Assembly: GCA_020639295.1 (NCBI GenBank)
Contig: JACKGY010000003.1
Coordinates: 744,001-808,000 of the forward strand
Reading direction: 5' to 3'
Origin: Planctomycetota bacterium
GTDB taxonomy: Bacteria > Planctomycetota > GCA-002687715 > DRQF01
Length of the DNA stretch: 64,000 nucleotides
Part shown: one piece after another, positions 49,805 through 58,485 of the stretch
How the letters are laid out: every line of letters begins with the position of its first letter
Position numbering within the stretch: the first letter of the stretch is position 1
Made by a program: the position numbers and the translations under genes
Notes under the pieces: generated by a model
What the model saw: only the letters and a program-made list of their open reading frames with translations
The model's database searches: none
Told to the model about the DNA's origin: nothing

Positions 49805-51873
49805 GCCACGACGACCTCGATCCCTCCCTGCTCTTCCACGAGCTCTTCCTCGCCGACCTCGAGGGCTCGGGCGACCGCGGCCTGGAGGCCTATCAGGAGC
49901 TCTTCCCCGGCCACGAGGAGCTGATCGCCGCGCTGCACGCCCGCCTGGCGCTGGGCGGCGAGCCGACGCCGGCGACTGCGGTCGGGGGCGCTGCCGGCCG
50001 CAGCTCGATCGGCCTCGACAGCTCGCCCGGCGCGCTGATCGCCCACTACCGGGTCGAGGGCGAGATCGGTCGCGGCGGCCAGGCCGTGGTCCTGCGCGCC
50101 GAGGACGAACGCCTCGGCCGACCGGTCGCCCTCAAGCTCCTGCTGGGCGCGGCCCAGCGCGGCGAGGCCGGCCTGCGCCGCTTCCGGCGCGAGGCCGAGG
50201 TCTGTTCCCGGCTCGATCATCCGGGGATCTGCACCGTCCACGACACCGGCATCCAGGGCGGCATCCCCTACATCGTCATGGAGCTGGTCGACGGCCGGAC
50301 GCTGACCGATTGGATCGGGGGCACGACCGGTACCGCGGCCGCGGAAAGCGAGTTCCTGTTCTCCGACGACCTGCCGGAAGAGCCCGAGACTCCGCAGCCG
50401 CGCGCCGCCGCGGCGCGCTCGCCCGATGCCCTGCCCGACCGGCGCCGGATCGACGAGATCATCGAGGTCTTCGCCCGGATCGCCGACGCGCTCGACGCCG
50501 CGCACGAGGCCGGCGTCATCCATCGCGACATCAAGCCCGGGAACATCCTGATCCGGCGCGACGGCCAGCCGGTGATCCTCGACTTCGGTCTCGCCCAGGA
50601 CCACGACTCGGAGCTGCACGCGCTGACCCAGACCGGCGACTTCTTCGGCACGCCGGCCTACATGTCGCCGGAGCAGATCTCGGCCCATCGCATCCGGCTC
50701 GACAAGCGCACCGACGTCTTCTCGCTCGGCGTCAGCCTCTACGAGTGCCTCACCGGCACCCGTCCCTTCGAAGCCCCGACCCGCGAGGGCATCTACCAGG
50801 CGATCCTGACCAAGGAAGCCCGCGATCCGCGCGGGATCAACAAGGCCCTGCCGCGCGACCTCGCCGTCGTGGTGGGCAAGGCGCTGGAGAAGGACCGCGA
50901 CCGTCGCTACGCGAAGGCCCGCGACCTGGCCGAAGACCTCCGGCGCATCCTGCGCTTCGAGCCGATCAGCGCGCGCCCCGCCGGCCTCGGGTTGAAGCTC
51001 CTGCGTTGGACCCAGCGCAACCGGACCCTCGCCGGCAGCATCGTGGTGCTGCCGCTGGCGATCCTGGTGACCATGATGATCCAGGGGGCGCTGGCCAGCC
51101 GCCGCGAGGCGCAGGACCACGAGCGCGCGCGGCGCGAGCATCGCGCCGCCCTGATCGCCGACCTCGACGAGCTCGGCCGACTCCTCGAACGCAACGACAT
51201 CAGTGTCATGCTGCAGCCGCGCATCCTGCGCCGGATCGACGCCCACATCGCGGTCCTCGGCGAGGAGGGCCTGAAGCTGATCCGGAAAGGCTTCGAAGCC
51301 GAACAGGCCTGCGATCGCCTCGGCGCCATGTCCGCGGTCGCCAATCTCGCCGATTCGGCCTCGGTGCCGAAGCTGCTCGAACTCTGCCTCAACGACGAGA
51401 ACGAGATGGTGCGGATCTGGAGCTCGCAGACCCTCATGCGCATGGACACGCCCGGGGTCGGCCCTGCGCTGCTCCGGATCTATCGTGAATCCGGTGACGA
51501 CGGCTGCCAGGTGAACGCGCTCTTCGGTCTGGTCTTCATCGACCACCCCGACGCCCCCGAGCTCGCGGCCGAATTCGTCGCCGATCCCGAGCGCACCTTC
51601 TTCATGCGCACGATCCTGGCCAAGAACCTCATGTATCTCGCTCGTCCGGAGCTGAAACCGGTGGCCGACTGGATGCTCGAGAATCTCCAGCCGGCGCAGG
51701 TCGAGGAATGGGGCATGCTGATCCGCCATCACCAGATGATGGGCACCGAGGACGACCTCGAGGTCCTGCGCCGGATCGCCGCGGATACCCGCCTGGACGA
51801 GCGTCTGCAGAAGAGCGCCCGCGAGGCGGTCGACAAGATCCTGGCCAAGCCCCGCCCCGGGCCACACGATTGA
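49801..51873 (+). CDS. membrane Ser/Thr protein kinase with extracytoplasmic HEAT-like tail
   Basis: In this 690-residue protein an N-terminal segment (1-80) precedes a Hanks kinase domain at about 83-385: Gly loop GRGGQAVV (90-97), Lys112 in VALK, HRDIKPGN (241-248), DFG (261-263), GTPAYMSPEQ and RTDVFSLGVSLYECLTG. An insert at 172-215 lengthens the C-lobe entry. One membrane helix lies at about 409-431. The tail (about 435-690) is helical with HEAT-like repeats (LLELCLNDENEMVRIWSSQTLMRMDTPG, LRRIAADTRLDERLQKSAREAVDKIL). The GTG start overlaps the sigma gene. It probably senses an envelope condition and phosphorylates the sigma factor; the target is inferred from coupling. Confidence 0.9.
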   Translation: MSHDDLDPSLLFHELFLADLEGSGDRGLEAYQELFPGHEELIAALHARLALGGEPTPATAVGGAAGRSSIGLDSSPGALIAHYRVEGEIGRGGQAVVLRAEDERLGRPVALKLLLGAAQRGEAGLRRFRREAEVCSRLDHPGICTVHDTGIQGGIPYIVMELVDGRTLTDWIGGTTGTAAAESEFLFSDDLPEEPETPQPRAAAARSPDALPDRRRIDEIIEVFARIADALDAAHEAGVIHRDIKPGNILIRRDGQPVILDFGLAQDHDSELHALTQTGDFFGTPAYMSPEQISAHRIRLDKRTDVFSLGVSLYECLTGTRPFEAPTREGIYQAILTKEARDPRGINKALPRDLAVVVGKALEKDRDRRYAKARDLAEDLRRILRFEPISARPAGLGLKLLRWTQRNRTLAGSIVVLPLAILVTMMIQGALASRREAQDHERARREHRAALIADLDELGRLLERNDISVMLQPRILRRIDAHIAVLGEEGLKLIRKGFEAEQACDRLGAMSAVANLADSASVPKLLELCLNDENEMVRIWSSQTLMRMDTPGVGPALLRIYRESGDDGCQVNALFGLVFIDHPDAPELAAEFVADPERTFFMRTILAKNLMYLARPELKPVADWMLENLQPAQVEEWGMLIRHHQMMGTEDDLEVLRRIAADTRLDERLQKSAREAVDKILAKPRPGPHD

Positions 51874-51923
51874 AAGCGGCCCGCGGCGCGGTCAAGATGG
51901 GGCCTCTCAGCGAAGGAACGCGC

Positions 51924-52163
51924 ATGTCCGAACCGGTGATTCCCGCCAAGAACGAGGCCCTGATCGAGGTCAGGAAGCGCCTCAAGGTCTGCCCCGATTG
52001 CGGTGCCGCCTTCGACGCGGTGAACGCGAACAGCCACAAGACCCGGCCCGATCCGGCCAGCGTCCGTTTCTACTTCCAGTTCGTCCACGGCGACGACGAG
52101 TGCATCGTCCACGTCAACGCGGTCGACTTCCGCGGCTGGATCGACGGGGTCGCGGACGCCTGA
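51924..52163 (+). CDS. small protein with one CxxC pair
   Basis: A 79-residue protein starts at the ATG at 51924 (GAAGGA upstream), 50 bp after the kinase gene. The sequence EVRKRLKVCPDCGAAFDAVNANSHKT shows one zinc-ribbon-like CxxC half. The rest, RFYFQFVHGDDECIVHVNAVDFRGWIDG, looks strand-rich with one more Cys. The function is unknown; it may be an RNA- or metal-binding small protein. It is followed by a clear terminator. Confidence 0.65.
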   Translation: MSEPVIPAKNEALIEVRKRLKVCPDCGAAFDAVNANSHKTRPDPASVRFYFQFVHGDDECIVHVNAVDFRGWIDGVADA

Positions 52164-52170
52164 ACGCGAA

Positions 52171-52194
52171 ACGGCCCCGGTCGCCCGGGGCCGT
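52171..52194. terminator. bidirectional hairpin terminator
   Basis: ACGGCCCCGG (52171-52180) pairs perfectly with CCGGGGCCGT (52185-52194) around the tetraloop TCGC, in the 54-bp gap between convergent stops. Confidence 0.75.
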
Positions 52195-52217
52195 CGCCGT
52201 CGTCGACACCGGACCGA

Positions 52218-52709
52218 TCAGGCCCGCGTGTAGATCATCTCCATCATCTTGATCTCGCCCATGCCCGGCGCCTCGGCGTACATGGCCATGACATGCCGGT
52301 CGGGCCCGTCGAAGACGGTGGTCATCTTGTGCGGAATCGTGCCCTCGCCGGTCATGAAGTTCGGGCCGTCGCCCTTCAGGACCAGGGTCTTGCCGTCGGC
52401 CTCCATCTTGCCCTTCAGGACGAAGAGGAAGGGCATCATGCTGTCGATCCAGGTGCTGACGTAGCAGCCCTCGGCCGGCAGGTAGCCCATCTTGGAGACG
52501 CCGTTGAAGGGCATGCCCATGAACTCGCTCGAGTAGTGGCCGACCACCCAGAAGGCACCGAGGGCCTCGACCACCTCCTTGCCGGTGCTCTCCATCGGGG
52601 GCTGCGACGGATCCATGTAGAACTTGCCGGCGACGTTCCAGTTGCCGACGCCTTGGAGGAGCATCTTGTGCTCGGCCTGGGGCTCGGGCATGGCACAGGG
52701 TTCGGACAT
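52218..52709 (-). CDS. DUF1579 family protein
   Basis: The 163-residue soluble protein shows the DUF1579 pattern: EHKMLLQGVGNWNVAGKFYMDPSQPPMESTGKEVVEALGAFWVVGHYSSEFMGMPFNG, then YVSTWIDSMMPFLFVLKG and EGTIPHKMTTVFDGPDRHVMAMYAEAPGMGEIKMMEMIYTRA. Family members have a lipocalin-like barrel and unknown function. It lies downstream of the divergent intergenic region after the cytochrome gene and is probably transcribed alone. Confidence 0.9.
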   Translation of the reverse strand: MSEPCAMPEPQAEHKMLLQGVGNWNVAGKFYMDPSQPPMESTGKEVVEALGAFWVVGHYSSEFMGMPFNGVSKMGYLPAEGCYVSTWIDSMMPFLFVLKGKMEADGKTLVLKGDGPNFMTGEGTIPHKMTTVFDGPDRHVMAMYAEAPGMGEIKMMEMIYTRA

Positions 52710-52744
52710 CGTGCTTTCCTTTCCTTGGTTGCGGGAAGGCGACC

Positions 52745-55255
52745 TTAGCGGGGCCCCTCGGAGCCGTCCAGTCCGAGTTCGAGCGCGCGGATTCTTTCCT
52801 GGAGGCCGGGGATGAGGGCCGTCTCGGCGCGGGCCGCGGCTTGCGCGAGGAAGCCGCGGGCGACCTCGTTCTCGCGCCCGACGAGGACCTCGGCGAGTTC
52901 GACCAGGGTCCGCGGATCACGACCACCGGCGCCGGTGGCGACGATCAGCGCCTGATCGCGCAGCCGCTCGGGCGGCGTCGCCCGGGAGCCGGCGAGGAGG
53001 CGGAAGAACTCGAGCTGGGCGAGGCCGTGATCGCCGCCCGCCCGCAGCGCCTCGCCGAGGAGCACCTCGGCCTCGCGCAGCCGACGCTGCGTCCGGGCCA
53101 GCCGGGCCTGGGTGGCGAGGACCGTGGCATCGTCCCGGCGGCCGTCGAGCGGCGCCAGGAGTTCGGTCGCCCGCGCCGGATCGTTCTCGTCGAGCGCCAT
53201 CCCCGCCAGGGCCGCGCGAGCCCGGCTCTCCAGATCGGGATCGCGCAGCAGGTCGAGCCACAGGCTCCGGGCCCGCTCGCCGAGTCCGAGACGGTCCAAG
53301 AACTCGGCGCAGGCCGCGGCCGTCTCCCCGCTCGCGGCCCCGGCGAGATCCTCGGCGACCCGCCGGGCCTCCGCGGCCCGGCCGCATTCGAGCAGCATCG
53401 CCGCCCGGTTGAGCACCGCCAGACGATCGCCCGGCACCCGCTCGAGATAGTGATCGAGGTCGTCGAGAGCGCCACGGAAGTCGCCCTTCGCCGCTCGCGC
53501 CCGGGCGAGGAGCAGGCGCGCGCGCGCGAGCAAGGGCTGCGCGCGAACCAGACCCTCCAGCGGCGCGATCGCCTCCTCCACCCGCCCGGCCGCGAGCCGC
53601 AGATCGGCCAGCCCGAGGGCCGCATCCGCGAAATCCGGCCGCAGGTCGAGGACCGAGGCGAGCCGCGACTCCGCCGCGGGGAGGTCGCCGCCGAGACGGT
53701 CGAGTTCGGCGAGCAGGACCGTGGCCTCGGGCTGGCCGGGATCGATCGCCAGGGCGGCCTCGAGCTGGCGCCGCGACCGACCGAGGTCTCCGGCCAGTCC
53801 CGCGCGGCGGGTCTCGGTGACCATCGCCAGGGCCTCGGCGCGGCGCCGTTCGCGCTGCGCCAGGGCCGCCAGACGCGCGGCGTCGGGCGCGAGCTCCGGC
53901 GCCAGGCGCCCGGCCTCGCGCAGGAAGGCCATGCTCTCGACGAAACGATGACCTCGTTCGCTGCGCTCCGCCCGGGCCACGAAGTCCCGCCCCAGCGCCA
54001 GCAGTTCGGCGCGACCGCCGGCTTCGTCACCCTCGGCCAAGCGCTCACGCGCGCGCAGTTCCCGGCTGGCGTCCTCGTGGATGCCGATACGGTGCTCGGT
54101 CATGCGGAAGAAGCCGAGGAAGTCGTCGCGGCGGGTGTTGATCACCGTGTCGCTGACCTGCCGGGACGGCATGTGACAGGCCACGCAACGGTCGCGCAGG
54201 GCGGCGGGCAATCCGGTCGCGTCGTCGCGATGGGCCGCTTCGTGACAACCCTGACAGGCGCGCAACGACCGCCGCAGGAGCTGTTCGCCTTCCGGCGCAT
54301 GCGTCCGATGGCAGCTGATGCAGTCGAGCTCCGGCGAGGATCTGAAGCAGGCCGAGGTGGCCAGACGCTGGATCTGGTTGGCGGTGTGCACGAAGACCTC
54401 GCCGCCGTGACCGCTCTCCTGGCGAACGTAGGCGCCCAGGGGCTCGCCGGGTCGGTAGCTGAAGGCCTCGCCGATCAGTTCGCCCGGCTCGGCGTGACAC
54501 TGGGCGCAAAGGTCGAGTCGGCGAGCGCGGGGAAGCCGCGCCGGCATGACGATGGCCACGCCCTCCTCGGCCTCCGGATGGGCACGATGATGGAGCACGT
54601 GCTCGCGCCCGGGACCATGACAGCGCTCGCAGGAGAGCCCGGGCATCACGCTCTCGGGTCGGTAGCGGGCGCCACCTCGGGTCTCGGCCCAGGTGCCGTG
54701 GCAGTCGAGGCATCGCGGCAGGATCTCGCGGTCGTAGCGCGCCTGGCCGTCGTCGTAGCCGGGGCAGTTCGACCAGCTCCCGGCGGCGGCGAACCAACCG
54801 ACCGGGAGCTGCATCAGTCGATCGCCGTCCCAGGACAGATAGCCCTCGAAGATCCGCCCGGAACCCATGATGAAGTCGATCGCCTCGCGGCGACGGATCT
54901 CACGGCTGCCAAGGCTGAGGACCGAGGTCTGGAAGGCCTGGCCGTCCTGGACCTCGATCTCGTGGTGAAGGCTCTCCTTGCGGGTCTCCAGCCGGCCGCC
55001 GACGGCGGCGATGCGAGCCGCGAAGACCTCGGGGTCGGGGCGCCGCAGGGTCTGGTAATGCGCGGTGCGGCGGTAGGACTCGACCCGCTCGGCATGACAG
55101 TCGACGCAGGCGTCGACGCCGCCGTAGCCGGGACCGACGAAGACGGGCTCCTCGGCCGCCGTCGGTTCGACCGGGTCCGAGGCGCCCTTCGGGTCACCGC
55201 AGGCGGCGAACAGCAGGAGGGAGACCAGGACGATGATCGGAGCGGAGCGCTGCAT
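52745..55255 (-). CDS. multiheme (seven CXXCH) cytochrome c lipoprotein with TPR domain
   Basis: This 836-residue protein starts with a lipoprotein signal (LLLFAACGD, Cys near 19). The first half holds seven heme c motifs: CVDCH, CLDCH, CERCH, CAQCH, CISCH, CQGCH and CVACH, with additional His residues that could serve as distal ligands. The second half is a series of TPR-like repeats (AIDPGQPEATVLLAELDRLGGDLPAAESRL, LRPDFADAALGLADLRLAAGRVEEAIAPL, and more to the end). It should sit in the cell envelope as an electron-transfer or redox scaffold protein. The heme part recalls cytochrome c554/c3-like proteins. No catalytic site is identifiable. Confidence 0.88.
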   Translation of the reverse strand: MQRSAPIIVLVSLLLFAACGDPKGASDPVEPTAAEEPVFVGPGYGGVDACVDCHAERVESYRRTAHYQTLRRPDPEVFAARIAAVGGRLETRKESLHHEIEVQDGQAFQTSVLSLGSREIRRREAIDFIMGSGRIFEGYLSWDGDRLMQLPVGWFAAAGSWSNCPGYDDGQARYDREILPRCLDCHGTWAETRGGARYRPESVMPGLSCERCHGPGREHVLHHRAHPEAEEGVAIVMPARLPRARRLDLCAQCHAEPGELIGEAFSYRPGEPLGAYVRQESGHGGEVFVHTANQIQRLATSACFRSSPELDCISCHRTHAPEGEQLLRRSLRACQGCHEAAHRDDATGLPAALRDRCVACHMPSRQVSDTVINTRRDDFLGFFRMTEHRIGIHEDASRELRARERLAEGDEAGGRAELLALGRDFVARAERSERGHRFVESMAFLREAGRLAPELAPDAARLAALAQRERRRAEALAMVTETRRAGLAGDLGRSRRQLEAALAIDPGQPEATVLLAELDRLGGDLPAAESRLASVLDLRPDFADAALGLADLRLAAGRVEEAIAPLEGLVRAQPLLARARLLLARARAAKGDFRGALDDLDHYLERVPGDRLAVLNRAAMLLECGRAAEARRVAEDLAGAASGETAAACAEFLDRLGLGERARSLWLDLLRDPDLESRARAALAGMALDENDPARATELLAPLDGRRDDATVLATQARLARTQRRLREAEVLLGEALRAGGDHGLAQLEFFRLLAGSRATPPERLRDQALIVATGAGGRDPRTLVELAEVLVGRENEVARGFLAQAAARAETALIPGLQERIRALELGLDGSEGPR

Positions 55256-55291
55256 GGCCCCATCTTGAGCGGCTGCGTCGGGGATGCAAGT

Positions 55292-55309
55292 CGGCGCGAC
55301 GTCGCGCCG
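55292..55309. promoter_or_regulatory. perfect 18-bp palindrome between divergent genes
   Basis: CGGCGCGACGTCGCGCCG is a perfect dyad, 37 bp upstream of the cytochrome start on one side and 200 bp from the HEAT gene on the other. It may be an operator or a cruciform-prone site. Confidence 0.35.
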
Positions 55310-55466
55310 TTTCGTCGGGGTGACGGGAAAGGTGCGAAAGCGCTCGAATCGGCGATCCAAGGCCGAATTCCGCCATCCGCGCCGCCTCGATCAGGGTCAT
55401 TCGACCGACCCGGGGCGGCATGCCCCTTGCTCGCCGGACGGACGATCGGACGCGCGGATCATGGTC

Positions 55467-55493
55467 GCGCGTCGCCCCGTGCAGGCGACGCGC
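55467..55493 (+). other. hairpin directly upstream of a ribosome-binding site
   Basis: GCGCGTCGCC (55467-55476) pairs perfectly with GGCGACGCGC (55484-55493) around a 7-nt loop. The GGAAAGGA ribosome site of the gene at 55509 begins 3 nt later. It could influence translation of that gene; this is structural inference only. Confidence 0.4.
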
Positions 55494-55508
55494 CCGGAAA
55501 GGACGAGG

Positions 55509-57926
55509 ATGACGACAATCTGGACGAACCTGGGACGCCCCATGCTCGGGGCCCTCCTGGCCCTGACGCTCACGCTCGGTGCCCCGGCTCAAGAACGACC
55601 CAAGGCAGGCAGCGAGGCCTGGCGCGCCGAGAAACGCGACCAGGTCCTCGCGGTCGTGGCCGACCTCCAGGGTCGCCGACGCGATGATCTCGACCCGGCT
55701 CTGCGCCGGAGCAGGAAGGCCCTGCTCGAGGCCCTGGCCGACTACGCCCGCCAGGGTGACTTCCCGATCAACGAGCGCTACCCCGACCGGCTCGTGCCCT
55801 ACTTCATCGACGACGGCGGCCGACGCTGCGCGCTCGCCCACCTGATCGAGACCAGCGGCGAGACCGCTCTCCTGAATCGCCTGGCCCGGGAGGCCAACAA
55901 CGCCTACCTGGCGCAGATCGGTGACGACGAGGAGCTGGACTCCTGGCTTCGGCGCCACGGCCTCGACGCCGACGAGGTGGCCTACATCCAGGCTCCGAGC
56001 ATCATCGACCGACCGCCGACGCCCCCCGGTGACCCGGGCGGCTACACGCCGCCGATCGATGGCGGACGCGGCGGGTCGACACCGCCCACGGGCGGCGGCC
56101 GGACCGGCGGCAGTCCGCCGGACGGCGGCTCCCCGACCGGCGGCGGCCGCGGCGGCGAGAATCCGGGCCCGCCCCGGGCCACGCCTCCCGCGCAGGGCCC
56201 CACCTCCCCGCCCCGCGTCGGCAACCCGGCCGGCGGAGTCCCGGGCGTCAGCGTCGGTCTTGGCCGGAAGAAGGCCTCCAGCCCGAGTCTCGACTTCGGT
56301 CGCTGGTGGCAGCTCCAACGCGACCTCCACGTCGACGTCCGCGCGCGCTATCACGGTGCCGCCGGCCGCGGCCTGACCGGAAACGCCGACCAACCGGAGG
56401 CCGGAGGCGAGGCCCTGCGGCCCGGTGACGCCGACCGGGAAGCGATCCGACGCGGGCTCGAGGCCCTGCGCGCCGATCCGGCCTTCGAGGCCGCGGTCTT
56501 GATGGCCCTCTCGGAGGCGGGCGGTGACGAACAGGCGCGGACCGCGCTGGCCTCCGAGCTGCGCGCCGCCCTCGGTCGCAAGAATGCCCGCCACCGCGGC
56601 TTCAGCCTGCTCGCTCTCGGCCGCAGCGGTGCCCCCGCGGCGGTCCCCGACCTGGTCGCGGTCCTGGGCGACCAGCCCGAGGGCCGGAAGCTCCTGGGCG
56701 AGAGCTCGCGCGTGCCGGCCGATCTGCGGGCGATGGCCGCCCTGGCCCTCGGCCAGACCGCCGATGCCGCGGCCGCGCGGGCGCTCCTTCAGGCCCTCGA
56801 CGACGAGAGCGCCGGCCTCGACGGCCGTTGCGCCGCCGTGCTCGGCCTCGCCAGCCTGGGTCGGGAACGCATCGCGACCGAGGAGATCCTGCCCCGACTC
56901 GGCGCCCTGGCCGAGGACGAGTCAGTCCCGGCGGTCCTGCGCCAGCAGGCGCTCGCGGCCCTGGGCGCGATCGGCGACCGCGGTGCCGTCGCCCTGGCCC
57001 TCGATCCCCTGAAGCGCTTCCGCGGTTCGGTCGAGACCCGTCGGGCCGCGGCCCGGACCCTCGCCAACCTGGGCCGGGGCCTGGAACGCGAGCTCTTCGA
57101 CGTGCTCGCGGCCAGCGCCCGGCGCGACACCGACGCCGGCACCCGCCAGCTCGCCATCGCCGCCATCGGCGAGATCTCCGCCCACGACCGGGACCTCGGC
57201 GCGGCCGAGACCGAGGCACGTCGCGAGCTGATCGACGAGGTCGGTCGCTTCCTCAGCGACGGCGTCACCGGCTTCTTCAAGCAGAAGAGCGACCGGCCCT
57301 TCTACGCCGTCGCCGCCGGTCTCCATGCCTCGACGCACCCGGGGCATCGCGCCGCGCTGGTGACGGAGCTGACCGCCCTGATGACCGAGGGCAAGCGGGT
57401 CGAGGACCGCGCCGCCGCCGCGCTCGGCCTCGGGTTGAGCGGGTCCGCCGCCGCGAGGCCCGCGCTGCGGGCTCTGCTCGCCGAGAAGGAGGCACCCATG
57501 GTGGCGGGCTACGCCGCCGAAGCCCTCGGGCTGCTCGCCGACGGGGAGTCGGTGGCCACCCTCCTCGCCCTGGCCCTGGAGAGCCACGACGAGTTCGTGG
57601 CCTACGAGGCGACCGTCGCCCTGGCCGCGACCGGCCGGGTCGAGGTCCAGCCGGCCCTGATCGCGGCCCTCGGCGCCGCCCGCTCCGAGAGCCGGCGCGC
57701 CGCCCTGGTCCGGGCCCTCGGCCTCATGGGTGACCGGCGTTCGATTGGCGCGCTCCTCGAGATCGCCGGCGACGGCGGTCGCAACCTGGAGCTGCGCCAG
57801 CGCGCGGTGAGTGCCCTCGGGCTCATCCTCCGCGAGTCCGGCCGGCCCTGGTCCCTGACCTGGCGCCTCGGCCTCGACCCTTCGAGCAGCCAGCCCAGCG
57901 CCCTGCTCGCCGCCGGCATCCTCTGA
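55509..57926 (+). CDS. exported HEAT-repeat protein with Pro/Gly-rich linker
   Basis: The 805-residue protein has a signal peptide (APA-Q, near 28). Its N-terminal helical domain (about 35-160) contains RYPDRLVPYFIDDGGRRCALAHLIETSG and LDSWLRRHGLDADEVAYIQAP, a pattern I have seen in other uncharacterised exported proteins. A Pro/Gly-rich linker of roughly 80 residues (about 162-245) follows, and then PBS-lyase-type HEAT repeats to the end. Examples are RHRGFSLLALGRSGAPAAVPDLVAVLGD, DLRAMAALALGQTADAAAARALLQALDD and RAALVRALGLMGDRRSIGALLEIAGD. The HEAT part probably mediates protein contacts in the envelope. A strong terminator follows. Confidence 0.82.
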   Translation: MTTIWTNLGRPMLGALLALTLTLGAPAQERPKAGSEAWRAEKRDQVLAVVADLQGRRRDDLDPALRRSRKALLEALADYARQGDFPINERYPDRLVPYFIDDGGRRCALAHLIETSGETALLNRLAREANNAYLAQIGDDEELDSWLRRHGLDADEVAYIQAPSIIDRPPTPPGDPGGYTPPIDGGRGGSTPPTGGGRTGGSPPDGGSPTGGGRGGENPGPPRATPPAQGPTSPPRVGNPAGGVPGVSVGLGRKKASSPSLDFGRWWQLQRDLHVDVRARYHGAAGRGLTGNADQPEAGGEALRPGDADREAIRRGLEALRADPAFEAAVLMALSEAGGDEQARTALASELRAALGRKNARHRGFSLLALGRSGAPAAVPDLVAVLGDQPEGRKLLGESSRVPADLRAMAALALGQTADAAAARALLQALDDESAGLDGRCAAVLGLASLGRERIATEEILPRLGALAEDESVPAVLRQQALAALGAIGDRGAVALALDPLKRFRGSVETRRAAARTLANLGRGLERELFDVLAASARRDTDAGTRQLAIAAIGEISAHDRDLGAAETEARRELIDEVGRFLSDGVTGFFKQKSDRPFYAVAAGLHASTHPGHRAALVTELTALMTEGKRVEDRAAAALGLGLSGSAAARPALRALLAEKEAPMVAGYAAEALGLLADGESVATLLALALESHDEFVAYEATVALAATGRVEVQPALIAALGAARSESRRAALVRALGLMGDRRSIGALLEIAGDGGRNLELRQRAVSALGLILRESGRPWSLTWRLGLDPSSSQPSALLAAGIL

Positions 57927-57934
57927 TCCGGCCC

Positions 57935-57969
57935 GGCCGCCGTCCGGTCGAACCGACCGGGCGGCGGCC
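57935..57969 (+). terminator. strong hairpin terminator
   Basis: A 16-bp stem (57935-57950 with 57954-57969, one G-T pair) closes a 3-nt loop, 8 nt after the stop of the HEAT gene and before the panD promoter. Confidence 0.75.
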
Positions 57970-57978
57970 CTTCCCGCT

Positions 57979-58007
57979 TTGGAACCGTCCCGTCTTCTTC
58001 CTATAGT
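57979..58007 (+). promoter_or_regulatory. putative promoter of panD
   Basis: TTGGAA (57979-57984) and TATAGT (58002-58007) are separated by 17 bp, about 59 nt upstream of the panD ATG. The -10 box matches five of six positions. Confidence 0.55.
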
Positions 58008-58065
58008 CCCGGCCCGGCGAGGGAGCCTCGCCGGCAGCAGTCCCGAGGCCGGCGGGTCGAAGACG

Positions 58066-58449
58066 ATGATGCGGAAAGTCATGCGGGGCAAGATCCATCG
58101 CCCCGTGATCACTCAATGCGACCTCGACTACGTCGGCTCGATCACGATCGACGCCGACCTGCTCGCGGCCACGGGCATCCGCCCCAACGAGGCGGTGTGG
58201 ATCTACGACATCGACAACGGCGCCCGCTTCGAGACCTACGTCATCCGGGGTCAGGCCGGCTCCGGGATCATCGGGGTCAACGGTGCCGCCGCCCGCCTGG
58301 TCGAGAACGGCCATCGGGTCATCATCGTGGCCTACGGCTGGTTGCCGGACGAGCAGGTCGAGGATCACGTCGCCCAGGTGGTGGTCTGCGACCGCCACAA
58401 CCGCATCGAGCAGCGGCTCAGCTACTCGAGCCGGCTCACCGACGACTGA
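58066..58449 (+). CDS. panD: aspartate 1-decarboxylase
   Basis: The 127-residue pyruvoyl enzyme has MRGKIHRPVITQCDLDYVGSITID at its start, with the self-cleavage site Gly-Ser in YVGSITID, and NGARFETYVIRGQAGSGIIGVNGAAA further on. Autocleavage converts the Ser to the pyruvoyl group that makes beta-alanine from aspartate for pantothenate and CoA. Length matches E. coli PanD (126). Two consecutive ATG codons (58066, 58069) could each be the start. No pan genes are adjacent. Confidence 0.95.
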   Translation: MMRKVMRGKIHRPVITQCDLDYVGSITIDADLLAATGIRPNEAVWIYDIDNGARFETYVIRGQAGSGIIGVNGAAARLVENGHRVIIVAYGWLPDEQVEDHVAQVVVCDRHNRIEQRLSYSSRLTDD

Positions 58450-58469
58450 TCGGCACCCTCGGCCCGATC
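58448..58469. terminator. weak hairpin between convergent genes
   Basis: GATCGG (58448-58453) pairs with CCGATC (58464-58469) around a 10-nt loop, overlapping the panD stop. Confidence 0.25.
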
Positions 58470-58485
58470 GTCACCCGACCGCGAT

